Assembly (NCBI GenBank): GCA_036268485.1
Contig: DATAUC010000103.1
Span: 39,639 to 103,638 of the forward strand
Direction: 5' to 3'
DNA: 64,000 nt
From: Bog-473 sp036268485
Lineage (GTDB): Bacteria; Actinomycetota; Acidimicrobiia; Acidimicrobiales; RAAP-2
Shown piece by piece: positions 1 to 8,326 of the stretch. Position 1 is the first letter of the stretch; each line of letters opens with the position of its first letter. The position numbers were made by a program, and so were the translations under genes. The notes beneath the pieces are model-generated. The model worked only from the letters and a program-made list of their open reading frames with translations. It made no database searches and had not been told where the DNA came from.

Positions 1-2
1 CG

Positions 3-683
3 GCCTACCGGGACCCGGCCTGGCGGGCCTCGGCCTGGGAGGACGTCAGCGGGCGCTCAGGGTCGTTCCCGCTCAATTGGGCCGCTATCTCGGTGGCCGA
101 ATCGGCCTCGCATCCCGACCTGGCCAACAAGGGCGTGGCCACGGTGGCGGAGGAGCGGGGCTGCACGCCGCTCGACGTCATGCTCGATATCTCCCTCGAC
201 GACGACCTCAGCGCCCGCTTCTGGTCCGTTCTGGCTAATGACGATCCCGACGCCATCGCCTGGCTGCTGCCCCGCGACAACGTCCTGTTGGGCCTGGCCG
301 ATTCCGGGGCTCACGTTTCGCAGTTGTGTGACGCCTGTTTCTCCACGGACCTCCTGGGCAACTGGGTCCGCGAGCGGGGCGTCATGCCGCTCGAGCGGGC
401 CATCCACAAGCTGACGGGTGAGCCGGCCCAGGTCTACGGCATGACCGACCGGGGCACGCTGGCCGTGGGCCAGGCGGCCGACATCTGCGTCTTCAATCCC
501 GACACGGTGGCTCCGGGACCGCTCCGCCGCATCCGCGACTTCCCGGCCGACGGCGAGCGCCTCACCGCCGATGCACCGGTGGGCATGACCCACCTGCTGG
601 TCAACGGTGTGCCCATCCGCGTCGACGGTGCGCCCGACGAAGAAGGCCTGGCTGCCCGTCCCGGTGTGGTGGTGCGGGGCTGA
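3..683 (+). CDS. N-acyl-D-amino-acid deacylase-type amidohydrolase, 5'-truncated
   Basis: The open frame runs in from the left edge, so only the C-terminal 226 residues are present and the true start lies outside. The late part of a TIM-barrel amidohydrolase is visible: LGLADSGAHVSQLCD carries the aspartate/histidine strand typical of D-aminoacylases, and GTLAVGQAADICVFNPD is the beta-sandwich return that ends this superfamily. Family members hydrolyse N-acyl-D-amino acids or similar cyclic amides with zinc; the substrate here cannot be deduced. It ends 19 bases before a convergent ABC permease gene, so it is the last gene of its own transcript. Confidence 0.8.
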   Translation, partial: AYRDPAWRASAWEDVSGRSGSFPLNWAAISVAESASHPDLANKGVATVAEERGCTPLDVMLDISLDDDLSARFWSVLANDDPDAIAWLLPRDNVLLGLADSGAHVSQLCDACFSTDLLGNWVRERGVMPLERAIHKLTGEPAQVYGMTDRGTLAVGQAADICVFNPDTVAPGPLRRIRDFPADGERLTADAPVGMTHLLVNGVPIRVDGAPDEEGLAARPGVVVRG

Positions 684-702
684 ACAGCGGACGCAGGGAC
701 CG

Positions 703-1524
703 CTACGTCACGTCCTTGCGGAAGGTGGTGAAGTAGCCCAGCGTGAGGGGGACCACACCCCAGCCCAGCATGGCCAGGCCACCGCCCCACCAGGGCAGGA
801 GGTGAAAGTTCAGCGAGGCGTTGCCCCCGCCGTCGCCACCAAAGCCTGCCCCTCGGGCGATCTCGCCGGCGAACGCCGCGGTGGCTTCATTGGGCATCCA
901 GTTGAGGTCGTAGTGGAAGATGAGGTTGACCAGGAAGACGATGAGTCCTTCCAAGATCAGCGTGCCGCCGATGGTGACCAACACACCGGCGATCTGATTC
1001 TTTACGAGCGTTCCAAAGCCCAGACCGAACAGGGACAGCAACACCGTGGCCAAGAGCAATTCGGGTACGACCGCACCGACTTGGTCAAGCACCGAACCGA
1101 TGGCGCCACCCATGGAGGCGTCCCAGGGCAGACCGATGGCAGCCACGGCGACGAAGGTGAGAATCGACATGCCAACCGCCCATAGAGCGGTGGCCACGAT
1201 CTTGGCCCCCAGGACCTGACTGCGCTTCGGCGTGAGGAGGAGCGTCCCGGTAATGGTCTTGTGCCGGTACTCGGTGGTCACGCACAGGACCCCGAGGAGG
1301 GGCGCCAGCAGGGTGACCGACTGGAAGCCGGCGCCCAAGAGGAGCCTTCGATCGCTCAATCGTTGCACCGCCGCGAACGTCGAATGGGGAATGGCGTGGG
1401 ATCCCGCCGTGAGAAATGCGACGACGATGAACAGCCCGGTCAACGGGAAGGCCAGCAGCAGGACGACCCACATGCCCGGCATGGTGCGCAGCTTCAGGAG
1501 CTCGGAACGAATGGTCCGTATCAC
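703..1524 (-). CDS. ABC-2 type transporter permease
   Basis: This 273-residue membrane protein has about six hydrophobic segments: residues 18-40, a pair near 70-85 and 110-130, one near 155-185, 190-210, and a last one near 245-262. It starts with MIRTIRSELLKLRT, the amphipathic N-terminus common to ABC-2 permeases encoded beside an ATPase. Its start overlaps the ATPase stop by 4 bases, so the two are translationally coupled and form one exporter. The substrate is unknown; antibiotic, lipid or peptide export are all possible for the family. Confidence 0.85.
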   Translation of the reverse strand: MIRTIRSELLKLRTMPGMWVVLLLAFPLTGLFIVVAFLTAGSHAIPHSTFAAVQRLSDRRLLLGAGFQSVTLLAPLLGVLCVTTEYRHKTITGTLLLTPKRSQVLGAKIVATALWAVGMSILTFVAVAAIGLPWDASMGGAIGSVLDQVGAVVPELLLATVLLSLFGLGFGTLVKNQIAGVLVTIGGTLILEGLIVFLVNLIFHYDLNWMPNEATAAFAGEIARGAGFGGDGGGNASLNFHLLPWWGGGLAMLGWGVVPLTLGYFTTFRKDVT

Positions 1525-2462
1525 GATGCAGCAGCCTGATCGCCGAAGCCCATACCCTCGGTGAGGGACAGGAAGACCGACTCCAGATCCGTGCCTTCAT
1601 GGACCATCTCGTAGAGGACGATCTGGTGCCGGGCCACCAGTGGCCCCAGTTGCTCCGGCGTGACCTGTTGGATCGCGATCTGGTCCGAAGCCAGGGAGGT
1701 GAAGGTCAGGCCGGCCTCGGTGAGCACCGCCTTCATGCGATCGGTCTCCGGCGTCCGCACCCGGATGGTTCCGGCGGTGAGGTTTCCCGTGATGGAGTCC
1801 AAGGTGCCCTGGGCGCGCAGCTGGCCCTGCGACACGATCACCACTTCGTCAATGGTCTGCGCCATCTCCGAGAGAAGGTGGGAGGAGACGAGCACGGTCT
1901 TGCCCTCGCCGGCCAGGAAGCGCATGAAATCGCGCAGCCAGGCGATGCCCTGGGGATCGAGCCCGTTGGAGGGCTCGTCGAGGATGAGGACCGCCGGATC
2001 GCCAATAAGGGCGCCGGCCAGTTCCAGCCGTTGGCGCATGCCCAGCGAGAAACCACCGACCGTGCGCTTGGCGTCGCCCGAGAGACCGACCAGTTCGAGC
2101 GCGGCGTCGACGTCCTTGTCGCTCTTGCCGCAGCCACGGGCGATGGTCTGCACGTGCGCCCGAGCCTTGCGAGAGGGGTGGAAGCTGGTGGCTTCCAATA
2201 CGGCGCCGACCTGCAGCGACGGATTGGGCAGGTCGTGGTACAGCTGCCCGCCGATGGTGGCGCTGCCCGATGTAGGTGAGACCAGGCCCAGCAGCATGCG
2301 TAGCGAGGTGGTCTTGCCCGATCCGTTGGGACCCAGGAATCCGGTGACCTTGCCGGGGGACACCGTCAGTGTCATGTTCTCGACGGCTTTGATGAGGCCG
2401 AAGTGCTTGGTCAGTCCTTTGAACTCAATAGGCAGGCCGCGCGGCGGTGTCTCAGCGGTCAC
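1521..2462 (-). CDS. ABC transporter ATP-binding protein
   Basis: This 313-residue nucleotide-binding subunit belongs with the permease at 703-1524. Walker A (GPNGSGKTT, about residue 44), the signature FSLGMRQRLELAG (about 138) and Walker B (AVLILDEPSNGLDP, about 157) are all intact, with the switch histidine in VLVSSHLLSEM. The C-terminal 90 residues form the accessory domain usual for bacitracin- or drug-type exporters. The GTG start lies 7 bases downstream of a TATCGT -10 box on the minus strand (2470-2475), so the gene is probably leaderless. Confidence 0.92.
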   Translation of the reverse strand: MTAETPPRGLPIEFKGLTKHFGLIKAVENMTLTVSPGKVTGFLGPNGSGKTTSLRMLLGLVSPTSGSATIGGQLYHDLPNPSLQVGAVLEATSFHPSRKARAHVQTIARGCGKSDKDVDAALELVGLSGDAKRTVGGFSLGMRQRLELAGALIGDPAVLILDEPSNGLDPQGIAWLRDFMRFLAGEGKTVLVSSHLLSEMAQTIDEVVIVSQGQLRAQGTLDSITGNLTAGTIRVRTPETDRMKAVLTEAGLTFTSLASDQIAIQQVTPEQLGPLVARHQIVLYEMVHEGTDLESVFLSLTEGMGFGDQAAAS

Positions 2463-2513
2463 CGGTGCGACGATAGCCGCATCATTTGGACCCTTTGCGG
2501 TCGGGTCAGTTGC

Positions 2514-3110
2514 CTACGCGATGGACAGCTCGGCCGGTAGCAACAGTCGCACCGACACGGCCAGTTCGTCATAGACGCGGGCCATGGTCGACCAGCCGTT
2601 GATCCATCCGACCAGGGCGGAGTACCAGACGTGGCCGATCATACGGGCCCGCTCGGACATGTCAGGGATGACCGGCTCGCCCATGGCCCGGGCGATGATC
2701 CCCTCCATCAGCAGGGTGATCTGCTGCTGGCATCCGACGGCGGCCGGATCGGGCGACGACAACGAGGTGAAGACGGCGGCCACCAGCCGGGGTTGGCGTC
2801 CCATGGCCCGAAGAGCCCGGTCGAGCACATCGAGAACCCGGTCGGCCGGATGCTCGCCCCGGGGCGGGTGCTGGCCGATGCGGCTGTCCAGCAGTTCGAC
2901 CCAGTGCACCAGGGAGGCGGCCAGGAGGTGGTCCTTACTGGTGAAGTAGCGGTACACCGTGCCCATGGCCACGTCCGCCCGGGCCGCCACGTCGCGCATC
3001 TGGACCGCTTCGTAGCCGCCGTCGAGTCCCAAGCTCATGGCCGCATCAATGACGCGCTGGCGCCGCGCCTGCTGGGCACGGGTGAGCGGGCGGGTGAGCG
3101 TCTGCTCCAT
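2514..3110 (-). CDS. KstR-like TetR-family transcriptional repressor
   Basis: A 198-residue TetR regulator. The N-terminal helix-turn-helix contains GGYEAVQMRDVAARADVAMG and TVYRYFTSKDHLL, which match from memory the DNA-binding region of mycobacterial KstR, the cholesterol-catabolism repressor, almost residue for residue. KstR releases DNA on binding 3-oxosteroid acyl-CoA intermediates. The ligand domain here is more divergent, so an acyl-CoA ligand is inferred. A TAGCAT box at 3117-3122, 6 bases from the ATG, marks a leaderless start. It is divergent from a second TetR gene. Steroid genes elsewhere in the window and the candidate operator at 58062-58075 support the assignment; a general lipid regulator is the alternative. 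Confidence 0.8.
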   Translation of the reverse strand: MEQTLTRPLTRAQQARRQRVIDAAMSLGLDGGYEAVQMRDVAARADVAMGTVYRYFTSKDHLLAASLVHWVELLDSRIGQHPPRGEHPADRVLDVLDRALRAMGRQPRLVAAVFTSLSSPDPAAVGCQQQITLLMEGIIARAMGEPVIPDMSERARMIGHVWYSALVGWINGWSTMARVYDELAVSVRLLLPAELSIA

Positions 3111-3116
3111 CGGCCC

Positions 3117-3122
3117 ATGCTA
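3117..3122 (-). promoter_or_regulatory. -10 box of leaderless kstR-like gene
   Basis: TAGCAT on the minus strand, followed by 6 bases and then the ATG at 3110. This is the TANNNT-N6-ATG arrangement of actinobacterial leaderless promoters, and no Shine-Dalgarno sequence is present. Confidence 0.6.
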
Positions 3123-3173
3123 TCCGGGGCACCACCAGGGTCTTCGGGATCGGGTGGCGTTGGCAACCCCCAC

Positions 3174-3179
3174 TACGCT
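3174..3179 (+). promoter_or_regulatory. -10 box for TetR gene at 3188
   Basis: TACGCT lies 8 bases before the ATG at 3188, and no ribosome-binding site is visible, so a leaderless or near-leaderless transcript is likely. It faces the kstR-like promoter about 55 bases away, so the two regulators share a short divergent control region. Confidence 0.5.
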
Positions 3180-3187
3180 GACCGGGC

Positions 3188-4003
3188 ATGACCGGGCAGC
3201 CACGCGATGCGGAGGCCGAGGTCGTCAACATCGGAGGGGCCTTCGCCGAGCCGATGCCCACCACCGACGGGCGGGTGCCCGGTGAGCGGGGGCGCCAGAC
3301 CCGCCTCCGGCTGCTCGAGGCCACCACCGAGCTGTTGACCACGACATCGTGGCGCTCCGTCAAGGTCACCGACATCGCCCGGCGGGCCAACACCTCGCCC
3401 GCCACCTTCTACCAGTACTTCGGCAACGTGGAGCAGGCCATCCGGGTCCTGGCCGAGGGCATGGTCGACCAGGCCGCCCAGCTCTCGGACCTGGTCGGTG
3501 GCGACTGGTCGCCGGCTGCCAGCTGGGAGACGGCCCTGACGGTCACCGAGGGGTTCCTGGCCTACTGGGAGGACAACCGGGCCGTCTTCCGGGTGGTCGA
3601 TCTGGCCACCGAGGAAGGGGACGCGCAGTTGCGGGGCATCCGGGTCCGCGCCCTCAACGCCGTGACCATCGCCCTGGCCCAGGTCATCGCCCAGGCCTCG
3701 CCGGCCCCCTCGCCCGCCGGGTCCGATCCCATGGCCGTGGCCGGAACCCTGGTGGCCATGTTCGCCAGCGTGTCGGCCCACCGCTTCGGCTTCGAGTTCT
3801 GGGGCATCCGCACCCGCAATCTCATCGACACCCAGGCCCGCATGTTGCACTGGGCCATCACCGGCCGTCCCGGCCCGGCGGAGGTGGTCGGGCGCCAGCT
3901 CATCGACCCCCGGGCCCAGCGCGAAGCCAACCGGCCCCGCACCGGTCCGGTCCTCGGCGGCTCCATGGTGAGCCACCGCACGGGAGCGACGACCGTCGAC
4001 TGA
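3188..4003 (+). CDS. TetR-family transcriptional regulator
   Basis: A 271-residue regulator, longer than the usual 190-220. The HTH is preceded by about 40 extra residues and sits at about 42-85 (VKVTDIARRANTSPATFYQYF). The ligand-binding region at 95-240 is not diagnostic, and the last 30 residues are basic and probably disordered. It is transcribed divergently from the KstR-like gene and 69 bases upstream of an SCO6745-like gene that it may control. The ligand is unknown. It lacks the short length expected of the mycofactocin regulator MftR. Confidence 0.85.
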   Translation: MTGQPRDAEAEVVNIGGAFAEPMPTTDGRVPGERGRQTRLRLLEATTELLTTTSWRSVKVTDIARRANTSPATFYQYFGNVEQAIRVLAEGMVDQAAQLSDLVGGDWSPAASWETALTVTEGFLAYWEDNRAVFRVVDLATEEGDAQLRGIRVRALNAVTIALAQVIAQASPAPSPAGSDPMAVAGTLVAMFASVSAHRFGFEFWGIRTRNLIDTQARMLHWAITGRPGPAEVVGRQLIDPRAQREANRPRTGPVLGGSMVSHRTGATTVD

Positions 4004-4072
4004 GGGCCATGAGAATCCAACCCCTATGGTGGCGGCCGATCGCCGGGATGACCGGGGGGACCGGGAGGATCC

Positions 4073-4807
4073 ATGAAGTCAGAAGCACTCGTCGCCATCG
4101 CCAGCCCGCTGGCCGCCGAGGTCGGACCGGCCTTCTACTTCGATGGGGCCACCGTCGCCCGGGGGGCCGAGCTCGGCCTCGATGTGTTCCAGTTCTACGC
4201 CCTGGGTCGAGGTGGTGTGCTGGGCAATGTCGAGACCCCGGTCATCGTCAGTGCCTTCGGGTACTTCAACGCCGCCACGGTCGACCAGCTCTGGAACACC
4301 GCCCGGGCCATTGTCGAGCCCCGGGTGGCCGCCCGGGCCTTCATGGAGTGCGGCCACGAGTTCGGGCGCACCCACTTCGGCGACGTCGCCAACCTGAAGG
4401 AATACTGCGCCGCGGCCGAGACCGTGACGGCGGCAGTGCACCCGGCCGGCCTGGCCCTCTTCGCCGGCCTGGCCGGTGAGCCCCTTCCGACCGACCTGCC
4501 GGCCCGGGCCATGCACCTGGCCGCGCTGCTGCGCGAGTTCCGGGGCAGCGCCCACCTGGTGGCCATCGTGGCCAACGAGATCGAGCCCAAGGTGGCGCAC
4601 TACATCCGCCGCCCCGAGATGATGGGCGTCTTCGGCTACTCCCCCGAGGAGGTGCCGGCCGTCACCGACGCCGAGCGCACGCGGTTGGTGCAGGCCGACG
4701 CCATGACCGACCGTCTGGTGGCCGGACCCTACGGAGTGCTCAACGACGAGCAGGCCGACGCGTTGGTGGCCGGCCTCCAGGCCATGAAGGCGGCGCTGGC
4801 CAGCTGA
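4073..4807 (+). CDS. SCO6745-like conserved protein
   Basis: A 244-residue soluble, mostly helical protein with no signal peptide. It resembles from memory the actinobacterial SCO6745 family, often seen beside TetR regulators and lipid genes; no reaction is established. Recognisable stretches are GPAFYFDGATVARGAELGLD near the N-terminus and a histidine-containing FMECGHEFGRTHFGD around residue 85-100. The start is fixed by GGGAGG at 4063-4068. It follows the TetR gene at 3188 and ends convergently with a cyclase-family gene. Confidence 0.65.
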   Translation: MKSEALVAIASPLAAEVGPAFYFDGATVARGAELGLDVFQFYALGRGGVLGNVETPVIVSAFGYFNAATVDQLWNTARAIVEPRVAARAFMECGHEFGRTHFGDVANLKEYCAAAETVTAAVHPAGLALFAGLAGEPLPTDLPARAMHLAALLREFRGSAHLVAIVANEIEPKVAHYIRRPEMMGVFGYSPEEVPAVTDAERTRLVQADAMTDRLVAGPYGVLNDEQADALVAGLQAMKAALAS

Positions 4808-4827
4808 CTGAACTGCCTGAGGGTCGA

Positions 4828-5763
4828 CTATTTGAGGGCCAACGGATTGAGTGGAGAGCCCAATCCCTTGGTGAAAGGCAGTGGCGTGGCGTCGAGCAGG
4901 AAGGTGTACTGACCGTCCTCGGCGCAGTCGGCGGCCAACTCGTCCAGCACCCAGTTCTGACCCTGCGTCATGCCCATCTCCACCAGGTGGAGCAGGTGGA
5001 CGGGCAGGTAGATGTCGTCGTACTGGCAGGGAAACACCTCGAGGGGAAGCGTGTCGGTGGCCACCGCCGCCACGTCGCGCTCCCAGAACCAGGCGGCCGT
5101 TTCGATGGTCAGTCCCGGGGTGGGCCACGTGTAGGCGATCAGGTCGCGCTGGCCGGCCTGCAGGTGCGCCATCTGGCCCGTGCGCACCAGCACGATGTCA
5201 CCCGGCTCGATGCTCACGTGCCCCAGGGCGCAGGCCGCTGTGAGGTCATCGGGGGTGATGGCGTAGCCGGGGGTCAGGACCTCCTGCCCGAGGGTGCGGG
5301 CCACGTCGAGCAGGACGCCCCGGCTGACCACCGTGTCCAGGAGATGGATGCCGCACCGCCCGGCTCCTGACGAATCGACGGTGGAGGCGGGAAACCCGTT
5401 GTAGAGGACGCCCCCGTAGCTGCAATGGGCCAGCGAGTCCCAGTGGGTGGCGCTTTGGAGGGCCAGAGTGACCACGTCCTCGCTCGAGCAGACCCACCCG
5501 GGGTCGGCGCTCAGCGGTTCGTTGATCTGGATCATGGAGCGCGTGGGGTTGACCCGACCTTTGATGAAGCCGGCCTGAATCCCCTCCTCCTCAGAAAGGG
5601 GGAGGCCCAGTGCGAACGATTTGCCGCTCTTGACCGATGCGGCGGCCCGGCGGCGCACGGTGGCATCTATGAAGTTCAGGGTGCCGATCTGGTCCTCGGC
5701 CCCCCAGCGGCCCCAGTTGCGCACCTTGGCCGCCACCTCGGCAAATGGTGCGGGAACGGCCAC
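4828..5763 (-). CDS. Cyclase-family (KynB-like) metal-dependent hydrolase
   Basis: A 311-residue member of the putative cyclase / kynurenine formamidase family. The metal-binding motif is seen as SATHWDSLAHCS (about residue 100), a variant of the HxGTHxDxxxH signature. A later GLTIETAAWFWERDVAAVATD is the conserved second half. The family hydrolyses amides, lactones or cyclic ketones with Zn or Mn; the substrate is not predictable. The GTG at 5763 was chosen because a TACAGT -10 box lies 8 bases upstream (5772-5777). An open frame continues to 5832, but the extra 23 residues look non-coding. It is divergent from the alcohol dehydrogenase at 5863. Confidence 0.8.
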   Translation of the reverse strand: MAVPAPFAEVAAKVRNWGRWGAEDQIGTLNFIDATVRRRAAASVKSGKSFALGLPLSEEEGIQAGFIKGRVNPTRSMIQINEPLSADPGWVCSSEDVVTLALQSATHWDSLAHCSYGGVLYNGFPASTVDSSGAGRCGIHLLDTVVSRGVLLDVARTLGQEVLTPGYAITPDDLTAACALGHVSIEPGDIVLVRTGQMAHLQAGQRDLIAYTWPTPGLTIETAAWFWERDVAAVATDTLPLEVFPCQYDDIYLPVHLLHLVEMGMTQGQNWVLDELAADCAEDGQYTFLLDATPLPFTKGLGSPLNPLALK

Positions 5764-5771
5764 AGCGGCGC

Positions 5772-5777
5772 ACTGTA
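5772..5777 (-). promoter_or_regulatory. -10 box for cyclase gene
   Basis: TACAGT on the minus strand, 8 bases before the GTG at 5763. It decides between two possible starts (5832 and 5763) in favour of the shorter protein. Confidence 0.5.
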
Positions 5778-5862
5778 GCGGTGCCCCGGTTGTCTGGCGG
5801 CGCAGAGGGGGCGATACTGAGGGAAGCGACAAGGGTCGACGTACTACCGGGAGGGAATTCCA

Positions 5863-7011
5863 ATGACGACGCGTGCATCAGTCTGTGTGGGGTTAAACGA
5901 GCCTTGGAAGACAGAAGAGATCGAGATCGACCCCCCCGGTAACCGTGAGATACGGGTCAAGATGGTCTACTCCGGCATGTGCCACTCCGATGAGCACCTG
6001 CGTACCGGCGACATCAGTGCCCCGCCTGAAGTACTCGAGATGATCGGCGTGAAGTCGATGTTCCCGGTTGTCGGTGGCCACGAGGGCTCGGGCGTGGTGA
6101 CCGAGGTCGGGACCAACGTGACCCAGGTCGCCGTGGGTGACCATGTGGCCGTGTCCTTCATTCCTTCCTGCGGTGTCTGCCACTGGTGCGCCTCGGGCCG
6201 CCAGAACCTCTGTGATCTCGGTATGACGACGCTGGCCGGCGGCATGATCAGCGATGGCACCTACCGCTACCACCTGGCCGGCGAGAACCTGGGTCGCATG
6301 GCTCAGCTGGGCACCTTCGCCGACGAGATGGTCTGCCACGAGAACTCGGTTGTGCGCATCGACGCCTGGTCGAACATGAAGGCCGCTGCCCTGATCAGCT
6401 GCGGCATCTCGACCGGCTTCGGCTCGGCCGTCGACCGGGCCAAGGTCAAGCCCGGTGAGACCGTGGTCGTGGTCGGGTGCGGTGGTGTCGGATCCGGCGC
6501 CATCCAGGGCGCCCGCATCGCCGGTGCCCGCACGATCATCGCCGTCGACCCCGTCGCCTTCAAGCAGGAGAAGGCCAAGGAAGTGGGCGCCACCCACGCC
6601 GTGGCCTCCATGCTCGACGCCCAGTTCATGCTCCCCGAACTCACCATGGGCCGCAACGCCGACGTGGTCATCCTGACCCCGGGCGTGCTTAAGGGCGACA
6701 TGATCGCCGCCGCCTGCGCCCTGGGCTCCAAGGACGCCCGCATCGTCGTCACCTCCATCTCGCCCTTCCACGCCATGGACGTGCAGTTGAACCTCTTCAA
6801 CTTCGCCATGTTCAACCAGGCGCTGCTGGGCACCGTCTTCGGCTCCCAGAGCCCGCGGGTGCAGGTGCCGAACCTGCTCAATCTCTTCGAGGCCGGTCAG
6901 CTCAAGATCGACGAGATCATCACGCAGGAGTACACGCTGGACCAGGTGCAGCAGGGCTACGAAGACCAGGCCTCCGGCACCATCGTCCGCGGCGTGGTCA
7001 CGTTCGACTGA
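5863..7011 (+). CDS. NDMA-dependent (mycofactocin-linked) zinc alcohol dehydrogenase
   Basis: A 382-residue medium-chain zinc dehydrogenase. Catalytic zinc ligands are seen in GMCHSDEH and GGHEGSG; the structural zinc lobe is CGVCHWCASGRQNLC; the Rossmann fold is GCGGVGSGAIQGARIAGA. The overall sequence matches the Rxyl_3153-type family, whose NAD(H) is tightly bound and is recycled by mycofactocin (or by NDMA in assays). It should oxidise primary or aryl alcohols to aldehydes in the cytoplasm. GGGAGGG precedes the ATG. It is convergent with mftD, and its place at the edge of the mycofactocin locus fits the role. The physiological alcohol is unknown. Confidence 0.9.
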   Translation: MTTRASVCVGLNEPWKTEEIEIDPPGNREIRVKMVYSGMCHSDEHLRTGDISAPPEVLEMIGVKSMFPVVGGHEGSGVVTEVGTNVTQVAVGDHVAVSFIPSCGVCHWCASGRQNLCDLGMTTLAGGMISDGTYRYHLAGENLGRMAQLGTFADEMVCHENSVVRIDAWSNMKAAALISCGISTGFGSAVDRAKVKPGETVVVVGCGGVGSGAIQGARIAGARTIIAVDPVAFKQEKAKEVGATHAVASMLDAQFMLPELTMGRNADVVILTPGVLKGDMIAAACALGSKDARIVVTSISPFHAMDVQLNLFNFAMFNQALLGTVFGSQSPRVQVPNLLNLFEAGQLKIDEIITQEYTLDQVQQGYEDQASGTIVRGVVTFD

Positions 7012-7020
7012 CGGTCTGAC

Positions 7021-7041
7021 GGGCGGCCCTACCGGCCGTCC
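7021..7041. terminator. Hairpin between convergent genes
   Basis: GGGCGGCC, a 5-base loop, then GGCCGTCC: an 8-bp stem with one G-U pair. It lies between the converging ends of the alcohol dehydrogenase and mftD. There is no U-tract, so it could only be a weak bidirectional terminator. Confidence 0.4.
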
Positions 7042-7044
7042 CCG

Positions 7045-8214
7045 CTAGCCCAGGTGGCGGATGAAGCCCGCTGGGATCAGGAGATCATCGGGCGAGAGGT
7101 CCTTGATCGACGCGTGTCCGAGCCCGAGCATGGCGGACTCAATGCCGCTGCGCAGGAGGTCGAGCACGTTCTCGACGCCCGCCTGCCCGTTGGCTGACAG
7201 ACCCCACAAGTAGGCCCGGCCGATCATGACGGCCTTGGCCCCCAGGGCCACGGCTTTGACGACGTCGCTGCCCCGCCGGATGCCGCCATCCAGGAGCACG
7301 TCGATCTGGCCGCCGACCGCCTCGGCGATGGGCTGCAGGGCCCGGATGGTGGCCGGCGTGCCGTCGAGGTTGTTGCCGCCATGGTTGGAGACAGACAGGG
7401 CGGTGATGCCAGCGTCGACCGCTTTCTTGGCGTCGTCGACCCGGGTGACGCCCTTGAGCATGAACTCCCCGCCCCACTGCTGGCGCAACCAGGCCACGTC
7501 TTCCCAGCTGGGTGGCGGGGTCTGCATCCAGGCCCCGTAGGCCCCGAAGAAGGTGGGACCGGTCTGTCCCTTCTCTCCCATGTTGGGTGCCGTCAGGTCG
7601 GGCAATTTGCCGGACTTCACGAAGCTGTAGAGCCACTTGGGATGGGCGATGGCTTCGGGGGCGAAGGTGGCCATCGCCTTCAACGTGACCGATTCGGGGA
7701 TGGTGGGGCTGCCCCAGTCGCGGCCGTGCGAGAACGACCAGTCCAGCGTGGCGATCAAGCCGACGGCGCCGGCCGCCCGGGCCCGCTCCACCCGCTTGAG
7801 GATGTCGTCCCGGGTGCCCACCCAGTAGATCTGGAAGAAGGTCTGCGGGTTGGCCGCCACCACGTCCTCCACCGGCTTGCTGGCGAAGGAACTCAGCCCC
7901 ATGGCCGTGCCGCGGGCGGCCGAGGCTCGGGCCACCGCCACCTCGCCGTCGGGATGGACGGCCTGGACGCCGGTGGGCGAGATCATGACCGGGAAGGAGA
8001 TGTCCTGGCCCATGACCTTGGTCGAGAGATCACGGCTGGCCGGTGCTCCGGCCACGTGGGGGGCGAAACCGAGTTCGCTGTAGGCCGCGATGTTGTCCTC
8101 GATCGTCAGCCCCCGCTCGGAGCCGGCCACCAGGGCCCCGTAGACGGATTTTGGCAGCCGCTTCTTGGCCCGGCGCTGCGCTTCAGCGACTGTCTCAAAC
8201 CATGCGTTGCCCAT
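7045..8214 (-). CDS. mftD: Pre-mycofactocin synthase MftD (FMN alpha-hydroxyacid oxidase family)
   Basis: A 389-residue FMN-dependent TIM-barrel protein that aligns from memory almost throughout with M. tuberculosis Rv0694, including WFETVAEAQRRAKKRLPKSV at the N-terminus and the FMN/active-site strands SVSNHGGNNLDGTPA and LLDGGIRRGSDVVKAVALG. MftD oxidatively deaminates the Val-Tyr-derived lactam AHDP to give the alpha-keto amide redox centre of premycofactocin. GAGAGGG precedes the ATG. Unlike the usual mftABCDEF order, it lies about 4 kb from mftC on the opposite strand, beyond two SDR genes and an LLM gene. Confidence 0.93.
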   Translation of the reverse strand: MGNAWFETVAEAQRRAKKRLPKSVYGALVAGSERGLTIEDNIAAYSELGFAPHVAGAPASRDLSTKVMGQDISFPVMISPTGVQAVHPDGEVAVARASAARGTAMGLSSFASKPVEDVVAANPQTFFQIYWVGTRDDILKRVERARAAGAVGLIATLDWSFSHGRDWGSPTIPESVTLKAMATFAPEAIAHPKWLYSFVKSGKLPDLTAPNMGEKGQTGPTFFGAYGAWMQTPPPSWEDVAWLRQQWGGEFMLKGVTRVDDAKKAVDAGITALSVSNHGGNNLDGTPATIRALQPIAEAVGGQIDVLLDGGIRRGSDVVKAVALGAKAVMIGRAYLWGLSANGQAGVENVLDLLRSGIESAMLGLGHASIKDLSPDDLLIPAGFIRHLG

Positions 8215-8326
8215 GTCGACCCTCTCGAGAACCCCGGGCCCGGCGCTGGCAGCTCCAGCCGGGCCTCACTTGACCGGGAGACACTATGCCGATTTTGGGC
8301 CCGATCCTCTATAGGGTCGCGTCCTG

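Noticed and set aside
3188..4003. TetR gene as the mycofactocin regulator MftR
   Set aside because: It is longer than MftR, lies 9 kb from mftA, and shows no sequence feature specific to that family.
7021..7041. Hairpin as a riboswitch or small RNA
   Set aside because: It is too short, lies between convergent gene ends, and has no promoter; at most a weak terminator.
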